Positions 8,373 through 16,633 are shown, counted from the stretch's first letter. The stretch: 64,000 nucleotides of DNA from UBA10649 sp963842725 (GCA_963842725.1 CAWJHN010000003.1:62001-126000); one strand, 5' to 3'. Numbers and translations are program-made. The notes: a model not told the origin generated them from the sequence alone.

Positions 8373-9227
8373 GTGGTCAACGCCGACGCCCCGTGGCTGC
8401 ACCTGCCCGCGCATCTGGGCATGACGGTTGAGGTCGGTCCGGTTCCCCGATCCCTGGACGGCGCCGTACTCATCGAGCCGTGGCTGGGATGCACCCCGAA
8501 CGAGACGCTGGCGCACTTCCCGAACGGCTTCGGCATGCACGTGTCCGACGGTCGCACCATCGTGATCGACCCGGCCGCCGGAGTCGACGCCGGCGACGAC
8601 GCGAGCTGGGTCGTGCAGGGCTGGGGGGTCGCGATGGCCGCCATGCAGAGCGGGCTGCTGACGCTGCACGCAGCGGCCGTGCGCCTCGGCGACGAGACCG
8701 TCTGCATCGCCGGTCATCAGGGCGCCGGCAAGTCCACGACGGCCATGGCGCTGATGAACAGGGGGCATCAACTCCTCGTCGACGACCTGTGCCTGCTCAC
8801 CTTCGACACCGGCGGGAAGGCGTGCGTGATCCCCTTCGCCCGCAACGTCCACCTGCTTCCCGACGCGGCAGCGGCACTCGGCGTGGACTTCGACGCGCTG
8901 CCGCGCCTGGCGGGAGCCCGCGCCAAGGCCGCCTTCCGCCCCGACTCGCCCCCGACCGCGCCGCAGCCCATCGACCGGATCGTGGTCCTGACGCCGGGCG
9001 CTGACGAAGAAGCGGTGACCACGCACTCGATCACCGGGGCCGCTCGTGCCGCAGTGCTCCACCTGCACGCGAACCGCCAGGGCATCGCTCCGGCCGTGAT
9101 GGGACGCGCGCGCTACTTCGACCTGCTGACGCGACTTAGCGCGAGCGTCCCGGTCGTCGAGATCCGCCGACCCCGGGACGACTGGAGCCTGGATCAGGTC
9201 GTCGAGGCGATCGAGGCAGGCAGCTGA
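8373..9227 (+). CDS. Stand-alone HPr-kinase-like RiPP kinase
   Basis: 284 residues from a GTG. The P-loop GHQGAGKST has Lys120, followed by LLVDDLCLL with the acidic pair near residues 139-140, and PFARNVHLLPDAAAALG. It is collinear with residues ~300-596 of the fusion protein at 2470, sharing many blocks, so the two arose by duplication; this copy has no sulfotransferase domain. No HPr or other PTS gene is nearby, so carbon-catabolite control is unlikely. By analogy with paeninodin-type kinases it should phosphorylate a precursor Ser or Thr. Its stop overlaps the start of cyclase 2 (TGATG), indicating translational coupling. Confidence 0.85.
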   Translation: MVNADAPWLHLPAHLGMTVEVGPVPRSLDGAVLIEPWLGCTPNETLAHFPNGFGMHVSDGRTIVIDPAAGVDAGDDASWVVQGWGVAMAAMQSGLLTLHAAAVRLGDETVCIAGHQGAGKSTTAMALMNRGHQLLVDDLCLLTFDTGGKACVIPFARNVHLLPDAAAALGVDFDALPRLAGARAKAAFRPDSPPTAPQPIDRIVVLTPGADEEAVTTHSITGAARAAVLHLHANRQGIAPAVMGRARYFDLLTRLSASVPVVEIRRPRDDWSLDQVVEAIEAGS

Positions 9228-10912
9228 TGGACGACGGCGTCGGGCTCGATGCCTGGGGGTCGGCCGAGGCGCTCCACGTGCGCGAGGCGGACCAGGTGGT
9301 CACCGATGCGGGGCGAGTCCGCGGTGCCGTGTTCGGTCCGTTGACGGATGCCGAAGCCGAGGAACTCGTGTACCGGCTCTGCTCGCTGGATGACCCGGCA
9401 GACAGCGCTCCCGAGCTGCCGTGGGCGGCCGTCGTCCGGCGACCGGACGGAACGCTCGCGGCGACGGCCTCCACCATGCTCTCGAGCGGACTGTTCTGGT
9501 CCGTCGACGTGGACGCCCGAACCGGACAGCGCGTGCTGAACCTCGCCACGGACCCCGGCCGAGTCGTCCGAGGCCGGCCCGGGCCGACCCAGATGGACGA
9601 CGTGTACATCCGCGACTTCGCGGCCCTTCGAACCACGAGCACCTCAACCCCCTACGGGGGCGTGGCGCGCATTCCCGCCGGTCACACGGCGGCGTGGCGG
9701 CTTCTCGACGGATCCCTCCCCGCCCGGCTCGCGCAATGGTGCGGTCCCGAGGCCTGGGAGCCGGCGACCCTGGAGGGACCGTCGGCCGCCACCGCCTACC
9801 TGGCCGCTTTCGACGCCGTCGTCCGCGGTGTCGCCGGGCGCGCCTCGACCCTCGTCGGCACGGTCTCGGGCGGACTCGACTCGACCTTCATGGCCGCCAG
9901 CATCGCCCTCCAGACCACCAACTCGAAGCCCCTGCACGGCTTCGTGCATGCGCCGCTGCCGGAAGCAGCACTCGAGCCGCGCGGCAGGTGGGATCCGGAC
10001 GACACGCCGTACGCCCAGGCGATGGCGGCCGCCTATCCCGGCCGCATCACGATCGAGGCGCTGACCAATACGGCCCGGGTCCAGCCGCTCGACGCCGCGC
10101 TCGGCGCCGCGACCCGAAGCTGGATCCCCACCCTCAATCCCGCCAACCAGGTCTGGCTCGACCAGATCTGGTCCGCCGCCCGTGGCCTGGACGCCCCGTT
10201 CGTCCTCGTCGGTGCCAACGGCAACGCCTCCTTCAGCTTCGACCACGCGTACGCGCGGGCGTCTGCCTGGTCGCAGGTGCGTCGGCGCCTCGGCCCGGTC
10301 AAGCGTTCCGTGCTGGGCGCCCTCGGGTCCCCGCGGCCGGCCCCTTCGCGGGACCGTTACCTGCAGGCGATCGGCGTGCCCGCGGACCGGCCGCCGTCGA
10401 CGCCGACCGAGGATGGGCGAGGGCGCTATCTGCGGTGGCTGGCCGACACGGCCGACGGCGTCTCCGCAGCCGGGAACCCGGCGCGCGACCGCGGGGTGCT
10501 CACGGTCGATCCGTTCTCGGCCCGGACCATCCTCGACCTGGCCGCGGCCATCACGCCGCGGGAGTGGACCAGGGATCCGGATCCTCGGGGATTCGCCCGC
10601 CGCCTGGGTGCCGGTCGGGTGCCGGACGAGATCCGGCTGCGCACCAGGCGAGGCGGACAGGCGTGGGACGACTGGTTCGTCATGCGCGACCAGAGGGACC
10701 GGTATGAGGACGAGATCTCGTTGCTCGCCGAGACACCCGCTCTGGGCGGATGGATCGACCCCCAACCCGTCCGGTCACTGTGCGCTGGGCTGCCCTGGGG
10801 CCAGGTGCAGCCCCCCGAGACCTCGCTTCCGGTGACGGCGCTCAACCGCATCCTCAGCCTCGCCGCATTCGCCCGGATGACCCGTCAGCGACTGGCCACG
10901 ACACACTCCTGA
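9227..10912 (+). CDS. Asparagine-synthetase-like lasso cyclase (C protein), copy 2
   Basis: 561 residues, translationally coupled to the kinase gene. The PP-loop VSGGLDSTF lies near residue 213. The N-terminal half retains the glutaminase-like strand GAVFGPLT but no N-terminal Cys nucleophile, as in lasso cyclases. It is a paralogue of the protein at 4247 along its full length. The precursor at 12075 is the nearest candidate substrate, with a SET-like gene between them. Because that precursor lacks an acidic residue at the usual ring positions, this copy may use a different core start or a different ring size. Confidence 0.9.
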   Translation: MDDGVGLDAWGSAEALHVREADQVVTDAGRVRGAVFGPLTDAEAEELVYRLCSLDDPADSAPELPWAAVVRRPDGTLAATASTMLSSGLFWSVDVDARTGQRVLNLATDPGRVVRGRPGPTQMDDVYIRDFAALRTTSTSTPYGGVARIPAGHTAAWRLLDGSLPARLAQWCGPEAWEPATLEGPSAATAYLAAFDAVVRGVAGRASTLVGTVSGGLDSTFMAASIALQTTNSKPLHGFVHAPLPEAALEPRGRWDPDDTPYAQAMAAAYPGRITIEALTNTARVQPLDAALGAATRSWIPTLNPANQVWLDQIWSAARGLDAPFVLVGANGNASFSFDHAYARASAWSQVRRRLGPVKRSVLGALGSPRPAPSRDRYLQAIGVPADRPPSTPTEDGRGRYLRWLADTADGVSAAGNPARDRGVLTVDPFSARTILDLAAAITPREWTRDPDPRGFARRLGAGRVPDEIRLRTRRGGQAWDDWFVMRDQRDRYEDEISLLAETPALGGWIDPQPVRSLCAGLPWGQVQPPETSLPVTALNRILSLAAFARMTRQRLATTHS

Positions 10913-10929
10913 CCCCCTATCGTTGACGG

Positions 10930-11985
10930 GTGCCAGCGCACCCGGTCGTCGAGGCGGAATCGTCGGTGGCCGCCCGGATCCTCAGCGAACTGGTCGAACT
11001 CGTCGAGCGGAGCGGCGGCCTGCTGCGTCCCGGCCTTCGGATCGTGGAGCGGGAAGGCCAGATGGGCGTGCACCTAGACGCCGACGCCGACGGTGCCGAC
11101 GTGCCCCTCATGCGCATCCCCGGACGCCTGCTGGTCCGGACCGACGGTGTCGGTCGGACGTCGTTGCAGGGCGACGTGCACGACCTCCTCCTCGCGTTGT
11201 ACGACGCGACCGGGAAGCTCTCCGACGTGTCGACCCGGCACCCCGCTGCCGCCTTGCGCGATGAGGGAGCGCTCATCACCGCGATCCAGGGTCTACGGCC
11301 CCACTTCGGTCGCGTGTGGCGGACTCCGATGCAGGTGCTGATCCGGACCCGCACGCTCGAGATCGGGTCGCCGACGAGCCGTCAGCCGGTGCTGATGCCG
11401 CTCGTCGAGCTGCTGAACAACCACGCCCGCGGCGGCACCTTCCGGTACGCCCACGGCTCGCTCTCGGTTCCGGTCAGCCGGCCTGGCGGCGGAACGGAGT
11501 GCTTCGCCGACTACGGGCACGGCCGAGACGCGCTCGACCTCGTCCTCGACTACGGGTACCTCGACACCGGAGTCCGGTTCGTCCAATCGGCTCCTCTCTC
11601 CGTCGAACTTCCCGGGGCAGGGCGCCTGAGCGTGCGGGGGGTGCGACCGCGACCGCGCCACCACCTCGACCCGCCGACGGTGCGAGTGACCGATGGGGAG
11701 CTGACCCTGAGCCACATCACGTTCGACGCGGATCACCCGGAGCGGTTCCGGGCGCTGGTCGCGATGCCGCTACGCGCCTATCTCGCCCATCGCGTCGCAC
11801 CGGAACGCGTCGACGCTGCGGCGGACACCGTGCTCGACGCGATCGTCGACGAGAACCGGCAGCGCATCTCGGCCCTCCTGGACGTGCGACCGTCATCGCC
11901 ACACGGCGCCGAGGCCGCACGGCTCGTGCGGGATGCCGCCCTCCAGCACCGTCATCTACTGGAGGAGATGTCGGGAGCCTCGTAG
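10930..11985 (+). CDS. SET-domain-like methyltransferase, possible RiPP lysine methylase
   Basis: 351 residues from a GTG, 17 bp after cyclase 2, with a -10-like TATCGT six bases upstream. The pattern matches the split SET fold of the RuBisCO-LSMT/SETD3 group. Near residues 43-70 the run GQMGVHLDADADG...MRIPGRLLV resembles the fold's first strands. MPLVELLNNHA (~156) matches the PLxDxLNH motif. ADYGHGRDALDLVLDYGYLD (~193-212) matches the xxYGxxxNxxLLxxYGF motif with the catalytic-site Tyr. A helical C-terminal region corresponds to the substrate-binding domain. Known members methylate Lys or His. The precursor encoded 89 bp downstream has a single non-leader Lys (Lys33), an attractive target. 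The assignment is by motif reading, not search. Confidence 0.6.
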   Translation: MPAHPVVEAESSVAARILSELVELVERSGGLLRPGLRIVEREGQMGVHLDADADGADVPLMRIPGRLLVRTDGVGRTSLQGDVHDLLLALYDATGKLSDVSTRHPAAALRDEGALITAIQGLRPHFGRVWRTPMQVLIRTRTLEIGSPTSRQPVLMPLVELLNNHARGGTFRYAHGSLSVPVSRPGGGTECFADYGHGRDALDLVLDYGYLDTGVRFVQSAPLSVELPGAGRLSVRGVRPRPRHHLDPPTVRVTDGELTLSHITFDADHPERFRALVAMPLRAYLAHRVAPERVDAAADTVLDAIVDENRQRISALLDVRPSSPHGAEAARLVRDAALQHRHLLEEMSGAS

Positions 11986-12061
11986 AGAGCCGCCATGGAC
12001 GAGCAGACGTGGACCGGCCACTCGACCGGAGAATTGGGCGCCCCCGGCCGCACGTCTGTGG

Positions 12062-12067
12062 TAGAAA
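12062..12067 (+). promoter_or_regulatory. -10-like hexamer TAGAAA before precursor 2
   Basis: It ends seven bases before the precursor ATG at 12075 and no Shine-Dalgarno sequence is present. This parallels the arrangement at precursor 1 and supports separate leaderless precursor transcripts. Confidence 0.35.
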
Positions 12068-12074
12068 CACGGGC

Positions 12075-12191
12075 ATGACCAAGCAGCCGTGGGAAACCCC
12101 AGCCGTCGTGAACCTCTCGTCCGCCGATGAGGCGGCCCTCACCGACACCGGACAGGGCGGGGACCTGGGCAAGTTCGCGTCGGTTCTCTGA
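12075..12191 (+). CDS. RiPP precursor peptide 2 (38 residues)
   Basis: The 38-residue product starts MTKQPWETPAVVNL and reaches LTDT at residues 22-25, aligning residue for residue with precursor 1 (P5, W6, T8, P9, L14, T23, D24, T25, F34). The presumed core region is GQGGDLGKFASVL. Unlike precursor 1, no Asp or Glu falls 7-9 residues from the Gly after T25: Asp30 is only the fifth. An eight-residue ring would need T23 as core residue 1. Lys33 and Ser36 are candidate sites for the neighbouring SET-like protein and kinase. It may be a lasso peptide with a shifted core start, or a related but different RiPP. Confidence 0.8.
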   Translation: MTKQPWETPAVVNLSSADEAALTDTGQGGDLGKFASVL

Positions 12192-12217
12192 CGCTCCTTC
12201 CCTCGAGGGCCTGACCC

Positions 12218-13262
12218 GTGCGGGCCGTCGTCTACGCCGACTTCCGTTCACTCCCTGAGGTGCGCGACGTCGGAGAGCCGCACCCTGAGGCGCACAGTGC
12301 GATCGTCCGCGTCGAGGCGACGGGACTGTGCCGCAGCGACTGGCACGGGTGGATGGGCCACGATCCCGACATCCGGCTGCCACACGTGCCGGGGCACGAG
12401 TTCGCCGGCATCGTCGAATCGGTAGGACCCGCGGTGCGCGACTGGCGCGCGGGTGACCGCGTGACCGCACCGTTCGTCTGCGCGTGCGGGCAGTGCCCCG
12501 CCTGCCAGGCCGGCGAGCAGCAGGTGTGCGAGCGGCAGACCCAGCCCGGATTCACCCATGACGGCTCGTTCGCCGAGCTCGTGCGCGATCGACCACGCCG
12601 ACGTCAATCTGGTGCGCCTTCCCGACTCCCTCGACTACGTGACCGCCGCCGGCCTCGGCTGCCGGGTCGCCACGGCCTTCCGGGCGGTGCGCGAGCACGG
12701 CGCCGTCCGGCCGGGTCAGTGGGTGGCCGTGCATGGCTGCGGCGGCGTGGGACTGTCGGCTGTCATGATCGCGACCGCACTCGGCGCCCGCGTCGTGGCC
12801 ATCGACGTGTCACCCGGAGCACTCGACCTGGCGCGAGGCCTGGGCGCCGAGGTCACCCTCGACGCCTCGGGACTGACCGATGTCGGTGCCGCCGTTCGCG
12901 ATGCCACCGAGGGCGGCGCGCACGTGTCGCTGGACGCGTTCGGCAGCGAGGCGACCTGCGCGGCGTCGATCGAGAGCCTGCGCTGGCGCGGCCGGCACGT
13001 GCAGGTGGGACTGCTCCCGGCGCGCACCGGCCGCCCCGCCCTGCCCATGGACCGGGTGGTCTGGCTGGAGCTCGCGGTGCTCGGGTCGCACGGCATGGCC
13101 GCCCACGCCTACCCGCCGCTGCTGGAGATGGTCACCGCCGGCGCACTGCGGGCGGACCTGCTGGTGACGGGCACGATGCCCCTGGTCGATGCCCCCGCGG
13201 CCCTGGCGTCGATGGGCGAGAGTCCGTGGCCGGGCACCCGCATCATCCGGCCGCAGGAGTAG
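12218..13262 (+). pseudogene. Zinc alcohol dehydrogenase, frameshifted
   Basis: A medium-chain zinc dehydrogenase spread over two frames. The first part (GTG 12218 to about 12585) has the catalytic-zinc sites CRSDWHGWMGH and GHEFAG, and the structural-zinc cluster CACGQCPACQAGEQQVC. The second part (about 12588 to 13262) has the Rossmann motif GCGGVGLSAVM and the family's C-terminal end. Removing one base in the run GAGCTCGTGCGCGATCGAC near 12580-12590 joins AELV to AIDHADVNLV, the expected continuous sequence. Nothing else is damaged, so this is a recent mutation or a sequencing or assembly error. It lies 26 bp after precursor 2 and overlaps the convergent LytR_C gene by 20 bp. Any link to the RiPP is unproven. 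Confidence 0.85.
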
Positions 13263-13878
13263 CGCTCCCCGCTGCCAGGTCCGTCGTCTGCGCGTCGGCT
13301 GCACAGCCCGCACCGGACACGGACGGACTCGGCGAGGCCATGGCCGCCTCAACGTCGGCCGTGGCCGCCAGGCCCGTGAACGCTTCGCCGACCGCCAGGT
13401 CAACCGTCGTGCCCTTGCGCTGAAGGGCCACGAGCTCGGCCCCCGGCACCGAGATGAGCAGGAGCTGCGCCCCCTTCGCGCCCTTGGGACCGAAGCGAAT
13501 CTGCGCCACCGCAGCGATCGGCTTGCCCACGGGATCGTTCGCCACCTTGAGCACCTTGAAGCCGCGCGTCTTGACCTCCGCCGCCGTCTTGCGGGCCAGT
13601 CCCGAGGTGTCCGTCGCGTTGTACACGTTGACCTTGACCTTCGCCGGATTCGGCAGGACGTCTGCCGGCGTGACCATCGTGGTCACGCACGGGGACGGTT
13701 CAGCGGACACGTCCGCGGCCGCGTCGCCCGACGCCGCATCACCCCGCAGAAGGCTGACGATCCCGAATCCGACCCCGATGACCACCAGCGCAGCGACCAC
13801 GACCAGCAGCGCGACGAGCCAGGTGGGGCGCTCGGCCGGCGGCTTGCGGATCGGACTCTCCCGGAGGGACGACATCAC
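13243..13878 (-). CDS. LytR C-terminal-domain membrane protein
   Basis: 211 residues. Residues ~1-18 are cytoplasmic, ~19-43 form one transmembrane helix (WLVALLVVVAALVVIGVGF), and ~75-165 match the LytR_C domain with KVNVYNATDTSGLARKTA and a later QIRFGPKGAKGA segment. The tail is Ala/Ser/Pro-rich. LytR_C proteins are extracytoplasmic cell-wall proteins of actinobacteria with unclear biochemistry; this one lacks the LCP catalytic domain. Its ATG overlaps the tadA stop by 4 bp, so it is the last gene of a three-gene operon with tadA and the TadA-associated gene. Confidence 0.85.
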   Translation of the reverse strand: MMSSLRESPIRKPPAERPTWLVALLVVVAALVVIGVGFGIVSLLRGDAASGDAAADVSAEPSPCVTTMVTPADVLPNPAKVKVNVYNATDTSGLARKTAAEVKTRGFKVLKVANDPVGKPIAAVAQIRFGPKGAKGAQLLLISVPGAELVALQRKGTTVDLAVGEAFTGLAATADVEAAMASPSPSVSGAGCAADAQTTDLAAGSATPAAG

Positions 13879-14354
13879 TCCTCCTGCGCTGGACGTTGTG
13901 ACATGAGGAACTCACGCACCATCGCACCACATTCCTCGGCCCGGAAGCCGCCAATCACCTCGGTTCGATTGTTGAGTCGCCGATCGCGGACGAGATCCCA
14001 GCGGGATCCGGCAGCGCCATAGTCGTCGTTCCACGCCCCGAAGACGAGCCGGCCCAGACGCGACATGACGACGGCCCCGGCGCACATGGGGCAGGGCTCG
14101 AGCGTGACGACCAGGGTGCAGTCGTCCAGGCGCCATCGGCCAAGGCGACCGGCCGCCGCCCGGATCGCGGTCACCTCTGCATGAGCGGTCGGGTCGTGCC
14201 GGGCCTCGCGCTCGTTGTGCGCAGCCGCGAGAACGTCGCCCTGCGCGCCGAGCACGACGGCCCCAATCGGAATCTCGCCCTCGGCCGCCGCCCGTCCCGC
14301 CTCCTCGATGGCAGCCGCCATGGCGGCCTCGTCCGCCGCCGACACGCCGATCAT
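13875..14354 (-). CDS. tadA: tRNA-specific adenosine deaminase
   Basis: 159 residues when started at the ATG at 14354, which overlaps the upstream gene by 4 bp; a longer reading frame upstream is antisense noise. The deaminase site is complete: TAHAEVTAI (zinc His and catalytic Glu) and LEPCPMCAGA (two zinc Cys). TadA converts wobble A34 to inosine in tRNA-Arg(ACG), and a tRNA-Arg(ACG) gene is present in this window at 41989. Expected to be essential. Confidence 0.95.
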   Translation of the reverse strand: MIGVSAADEAAMAAAIEEAGRAAAEGEIPIGAVVLGAQGDVLAAAHNEREARHDPTAHAEVTAIRAAAGRLGRWRLDDCTLVVTLEPCPMCAGAVVMSRLGRLVFGAWNDDYGAAGSRWDLVRDRRLNNRTEVIGGFRAEECGAMVREFLMSQRPAQEE

Positions 14355-14842
14355 CGGGATCGCAGCGCGGCCTTCAGCTCGTTCGCGAATCCCATCCGCT
14401 TGGCGATGCTGCGGATCTGGTCCTCGGGGTACAGCTCGCCGTCCTGGCAGATCATGACGAGCTCCACCGCGTCGAGCCCGAAGTCGACGCACAGGGAGTC
14501 GTCGCCGGCCGGCTCGAAGTCGTCATCGTCGATGTCCTCCCAGTTCAGGCCGATGAGCTCGGCGGCCTCCCGGGCGAGGGACCACTCCAGAACGGCACTG
14601 GCGTCGCTGATGATCAGCCGGACGCCGTCGCGCACCGTGTGGGCGAGGATGAAGAAGTCGTCCTCGACGCTCACGATGCCGAAGACACCGCCCTCACCAG
14701 GCAGCTGCCGCAGTGCCGCGACGAAGCCCTCCGCGGTGACGACCGTCCGCGCGGGGAGCGGGACGACGACCCAGCGACCCTCCTCGCGGTAGGCCGCAAC
14801 GGCAATGTCCACGTCCTCCGCGGTTACCTCCTCTTCGCTCAC
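14351..14842 (-). CDS. TadA-associated protein
   Basis: 163 residues, highly acidic, with an EDIDDDDFEPAGDD stretch around residues 100-115 and a C-terminal helix QDGELYPEDQIRSIAKRMGF. Actinobacterial genomes commonly place a conserved gene of this size and composition directly before tadA, and it is annotated as tRNA adenosine deaminase-associated protein. The ATGA overlap with tadA supports co-translation. The biochemical role is unknown; it may assist TadA, but nothing in the sequence shows how. Confidence 0.85.
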   Translation of the reverse strand: MSEEEVTAEDVDIAVAAYREEGRWVVVPLPARTVVTAEGFVAALRQLPGEGGVFGIVSVEDDFFILAHTVRDGVRLIISDASAVLEWSLAREAAELIGLNWEDIDDDDFEPAGDDSLCVDFGLDAVELVMICQDGELYPEDQIRSIAKRMGFANELKAALRSR

Positions 14843-14901
14843 CTGTAGATGGTGGCACGCGGGGCCCCTTCATGCGGCACAGACCACTACTCTCGGGTGT
14901 C

Positions 14902-15540
14902 ATGCGGACCTTGGTCATCGATCACCCCCTCGTCGCCCACAAGCTCACCCGGCTGCGCAGGGAGGAGACCTCGTCCGCCACGTTCCGGCTGCTGGCCGAG
15001 GAACTCGTCACCCTCCTCGCCTACGAGGCGACCGACTCCCTGCGCGTGCAGCCGGTGCGCATCGTGACGCCCGTCGCCGAGTGCATGGGAGTCGAGATGG
15101 CGGAGCCGAGGCCCCTCGTGGTCCCGATCCTGCGCGCCGGCCTGGGAATGCTCAACGGCATGGTCAAGCTGATGCCGACGGCCGAGGTCGGCTTCCTGGG
15201 CATGGTCCGTGACGAGCAGACCCTCCTGGCCACGACGTACGCCGACCGCCTGCCCCAGGACCTGCACAACCGCCAGGTCTTCGTCCTCGACCCGATGCTG
15301 GCCACCGGCGGCACCCTGGTCGCTGCGATCGACCTGCTGCTCGACCGAGGGGCACGGGACGTCACAGCCATCTGCCTGCTCGCCGCCCCGGAGGGCCTGC
15401 TTCGCCTCGAGAAGGCGTACGTGGGTCGCGACGTCGAGGTCACCGTCGTGACCGCCGCCGTCGACGACCACCTCAACGAGAAGGGCTACATCGTTCCGGG
15501 CCTCGGCGACGCGGGCGACCGGCTGTACGGCGTGGTCTGA
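14902..15540 (+). CDS. upp: Uracil phosphoribosyltransferase
   Basis: 212 residues from the ATG at 14902 (an upstream in-frame ATG at 14872 would add ten residues not seen in the family). It makes UMP from uracil and PRPP in pyrimidine salvage. The PRPP loop is seen as LDPMLATGGTL, and the C-terminal uracil-binding end is YIVPGLGDAGDRLYG. RAGLGM and the conserved VIDHPLVAHKL start are also present. Divergent from the tadA operon, with 59 bp between starts. Followed 2 bp later by the S66 peptidase gene. Confidence 0.97.
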   Translation: MRTLVIDHPLVAHKLTRLRREETSSATFRLLAEELVTLLAYEATDSLRVQPVRIVTPVAECMGVEMAEPRPLVVPILRAGLGMLNGMVKLMPTAEVGFLGMVRDEQTLLATTYADRLPQDLHNRQVFVLDPMLATGGTLVAAIDLLLDRGARDVTAICLLAAPEGLLRLEKAYVGRDVEVTVVTAAVDDHLNEKGYIVPGLGDAGDRLYGVV

Positions 15541-15542
15541 CC

Positions 15543-16592
15543 GTGCCGCGACCCGACCTGGCGGCCGCCCCCCGGGTGCGTTCCGGTGATCGGGTGGCCG
15601 TGGTGTCGCCGTCGTGGGCGGGCCCGGGTGCCTTCCCGGCGGTCCATGCCATCGCCATGGACGTCCTTCGCGACCGGCTCGGCCTCGAGCCGGTCGAGTT
15701 CCCGACCACCCGGCTGCTCGACGCGTCCCCCCGGCAGCGGGCCGACGACCTGATGGCCGCCTTCGCGGACCCGACGATCCGGGCCGTCCTCGCGTCGATC
15801 GGCGGCGAAGACGAGATCACCGTGCTGCCACACCTCGACCCGGCACCGTTCCTCGCCGACCCCAAGCCGTTCGTCGGGTACAGCGACAACACGAACCTGC
15901 TGAACTGGCTCTGGAACCTCGGCATCGTCGGCTACCACGGGGGCTCAACGATGGTGCACCTCGCGCGGGCGGGCGGGCCGCACCCGACCTCGCTCCAATC
16001 GCTGCGCCACGCCCTGTTCGGCACCGGCGAGGTCGAGATCCTCCCAGTGGACGACTTCACCGACCTGCACCCCGACTGGGCCGATGTCGGCACTCTCGTC
16101 AGTCCGCTGCCCACCACGCCGGAGCCCGGCTGGATCTGGCACAACGCCGAGCAGGTGATCACCGGCCCGACCTGGGGCGGGAACCTCGAGATGGTGCACT
16201 GGAACCTCGCAGCCGGACGGTGGATCCGGCCGGTCGAGGACTACGCAGGCTGCATCCTGATGCTCGAGACGTCGGAGGAGATGCCCGCAGCCGAGGAGGT
16301 CTTCCGCATGCTGCGCAACGCCGGCGAGCGCGGCCTGCTCGCGCAGTTCCCCGCCATCGTCGTCGCCAAGCCGAAGGCCTGGGACCGGGACCGAAACGAG
16401 ACCGCGGCACAGCGTGCTCGGTACCGGGCCGATCAGCACGCGGCCATCCGCCGGGCGACCGACGTGTACTGCCCGGACGCACTCCTCCTGGTCGGCCCTG
16501 ACTTCGGGCACACCGACCCGCAGTACGTGCTCCCCTTCGGCGGGTCCATGACGGTCGACGGGCCGGCACGCCGGCTCACCGTCCGGTACTGA
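15543..16592 (+). CDS. S66 family LD-carboxypeptidase (MccF-like)
   Basis: 349 residues from a GTG, 2 bp after upp. The N-terminal SGDRVAVVSPS strand, the ASIGGEDE segment and GYSDNTNL with nucleophile Ser near residue 114 match the S66 family, whose catalytic triad is Ser-Glu-His. The length is that of the MccF subgroup rather than cytosolic LdcA (~300). LdcA trims murein tetrapeptides for recycling; MccF cleaves the toxic nucleotide peptide microcin C. Which substrate applies is not visible. The close spacing to upp suggests co-transcription. Confidence 0.9.
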   Translation: MPRPDLAAAPRVRSGDRVAVVSPSWAGPGAFPAVHAIAMDVLRDRLGLEPVEFPTTRLLDASPRQRADDLMAAFADPTIRAVLASIGGEDEITVLPHLDPAPFLADPKPFVGYSDNTNLLNWLWNLGIVGYHGGSTMVHLARAGGPHPTSLQSLRHALFGTGEVEILPVDDFTDLHPDWADVGTLVSPLPTTPEPGWIWHNAEQVITGPTWGGNLEMVHWNLAAGRWIRPVEDYAGCILMLETSEEMPAAEEVFRMLRNAGERGLLAQFPAIVVAKPKAWDRDRNETAAQRARYRADQHAAIRRATDVYCPDALLLVGPDFGHTDPQYVLPFGGSMTVDGPARRLTVRY

Positions 16593-16607
16593 CGACCCGC
16601 AACGGCC

Positions 16608-16633
16608 GGTCGCCCTGCTGTCGCAGGACGACC
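16608..16633. terminator. Weak hairpin between convergent S66 and pntB genes
   Basis: GGTCG-C-CCTGC and GCAGG-A-CGACC form an imperfect stem around a TGTC loop in the 48 bp between the two convergent stops. It could act for both strands. Low energy and no T-tract. Confidence 0.4.

Noticed and set aside
8373..9227. Canonical HPr kinase of the PTS
   Set aside because: No ptsH or PTS genes nearby and gene order is that of a RiPP locus.
4247..10912. Ordinary asparagine synthetase B
   Set aside because: Both copies lack the N-terminal Cys nucleophile and sit beside RRE, precursor and exporter genes.
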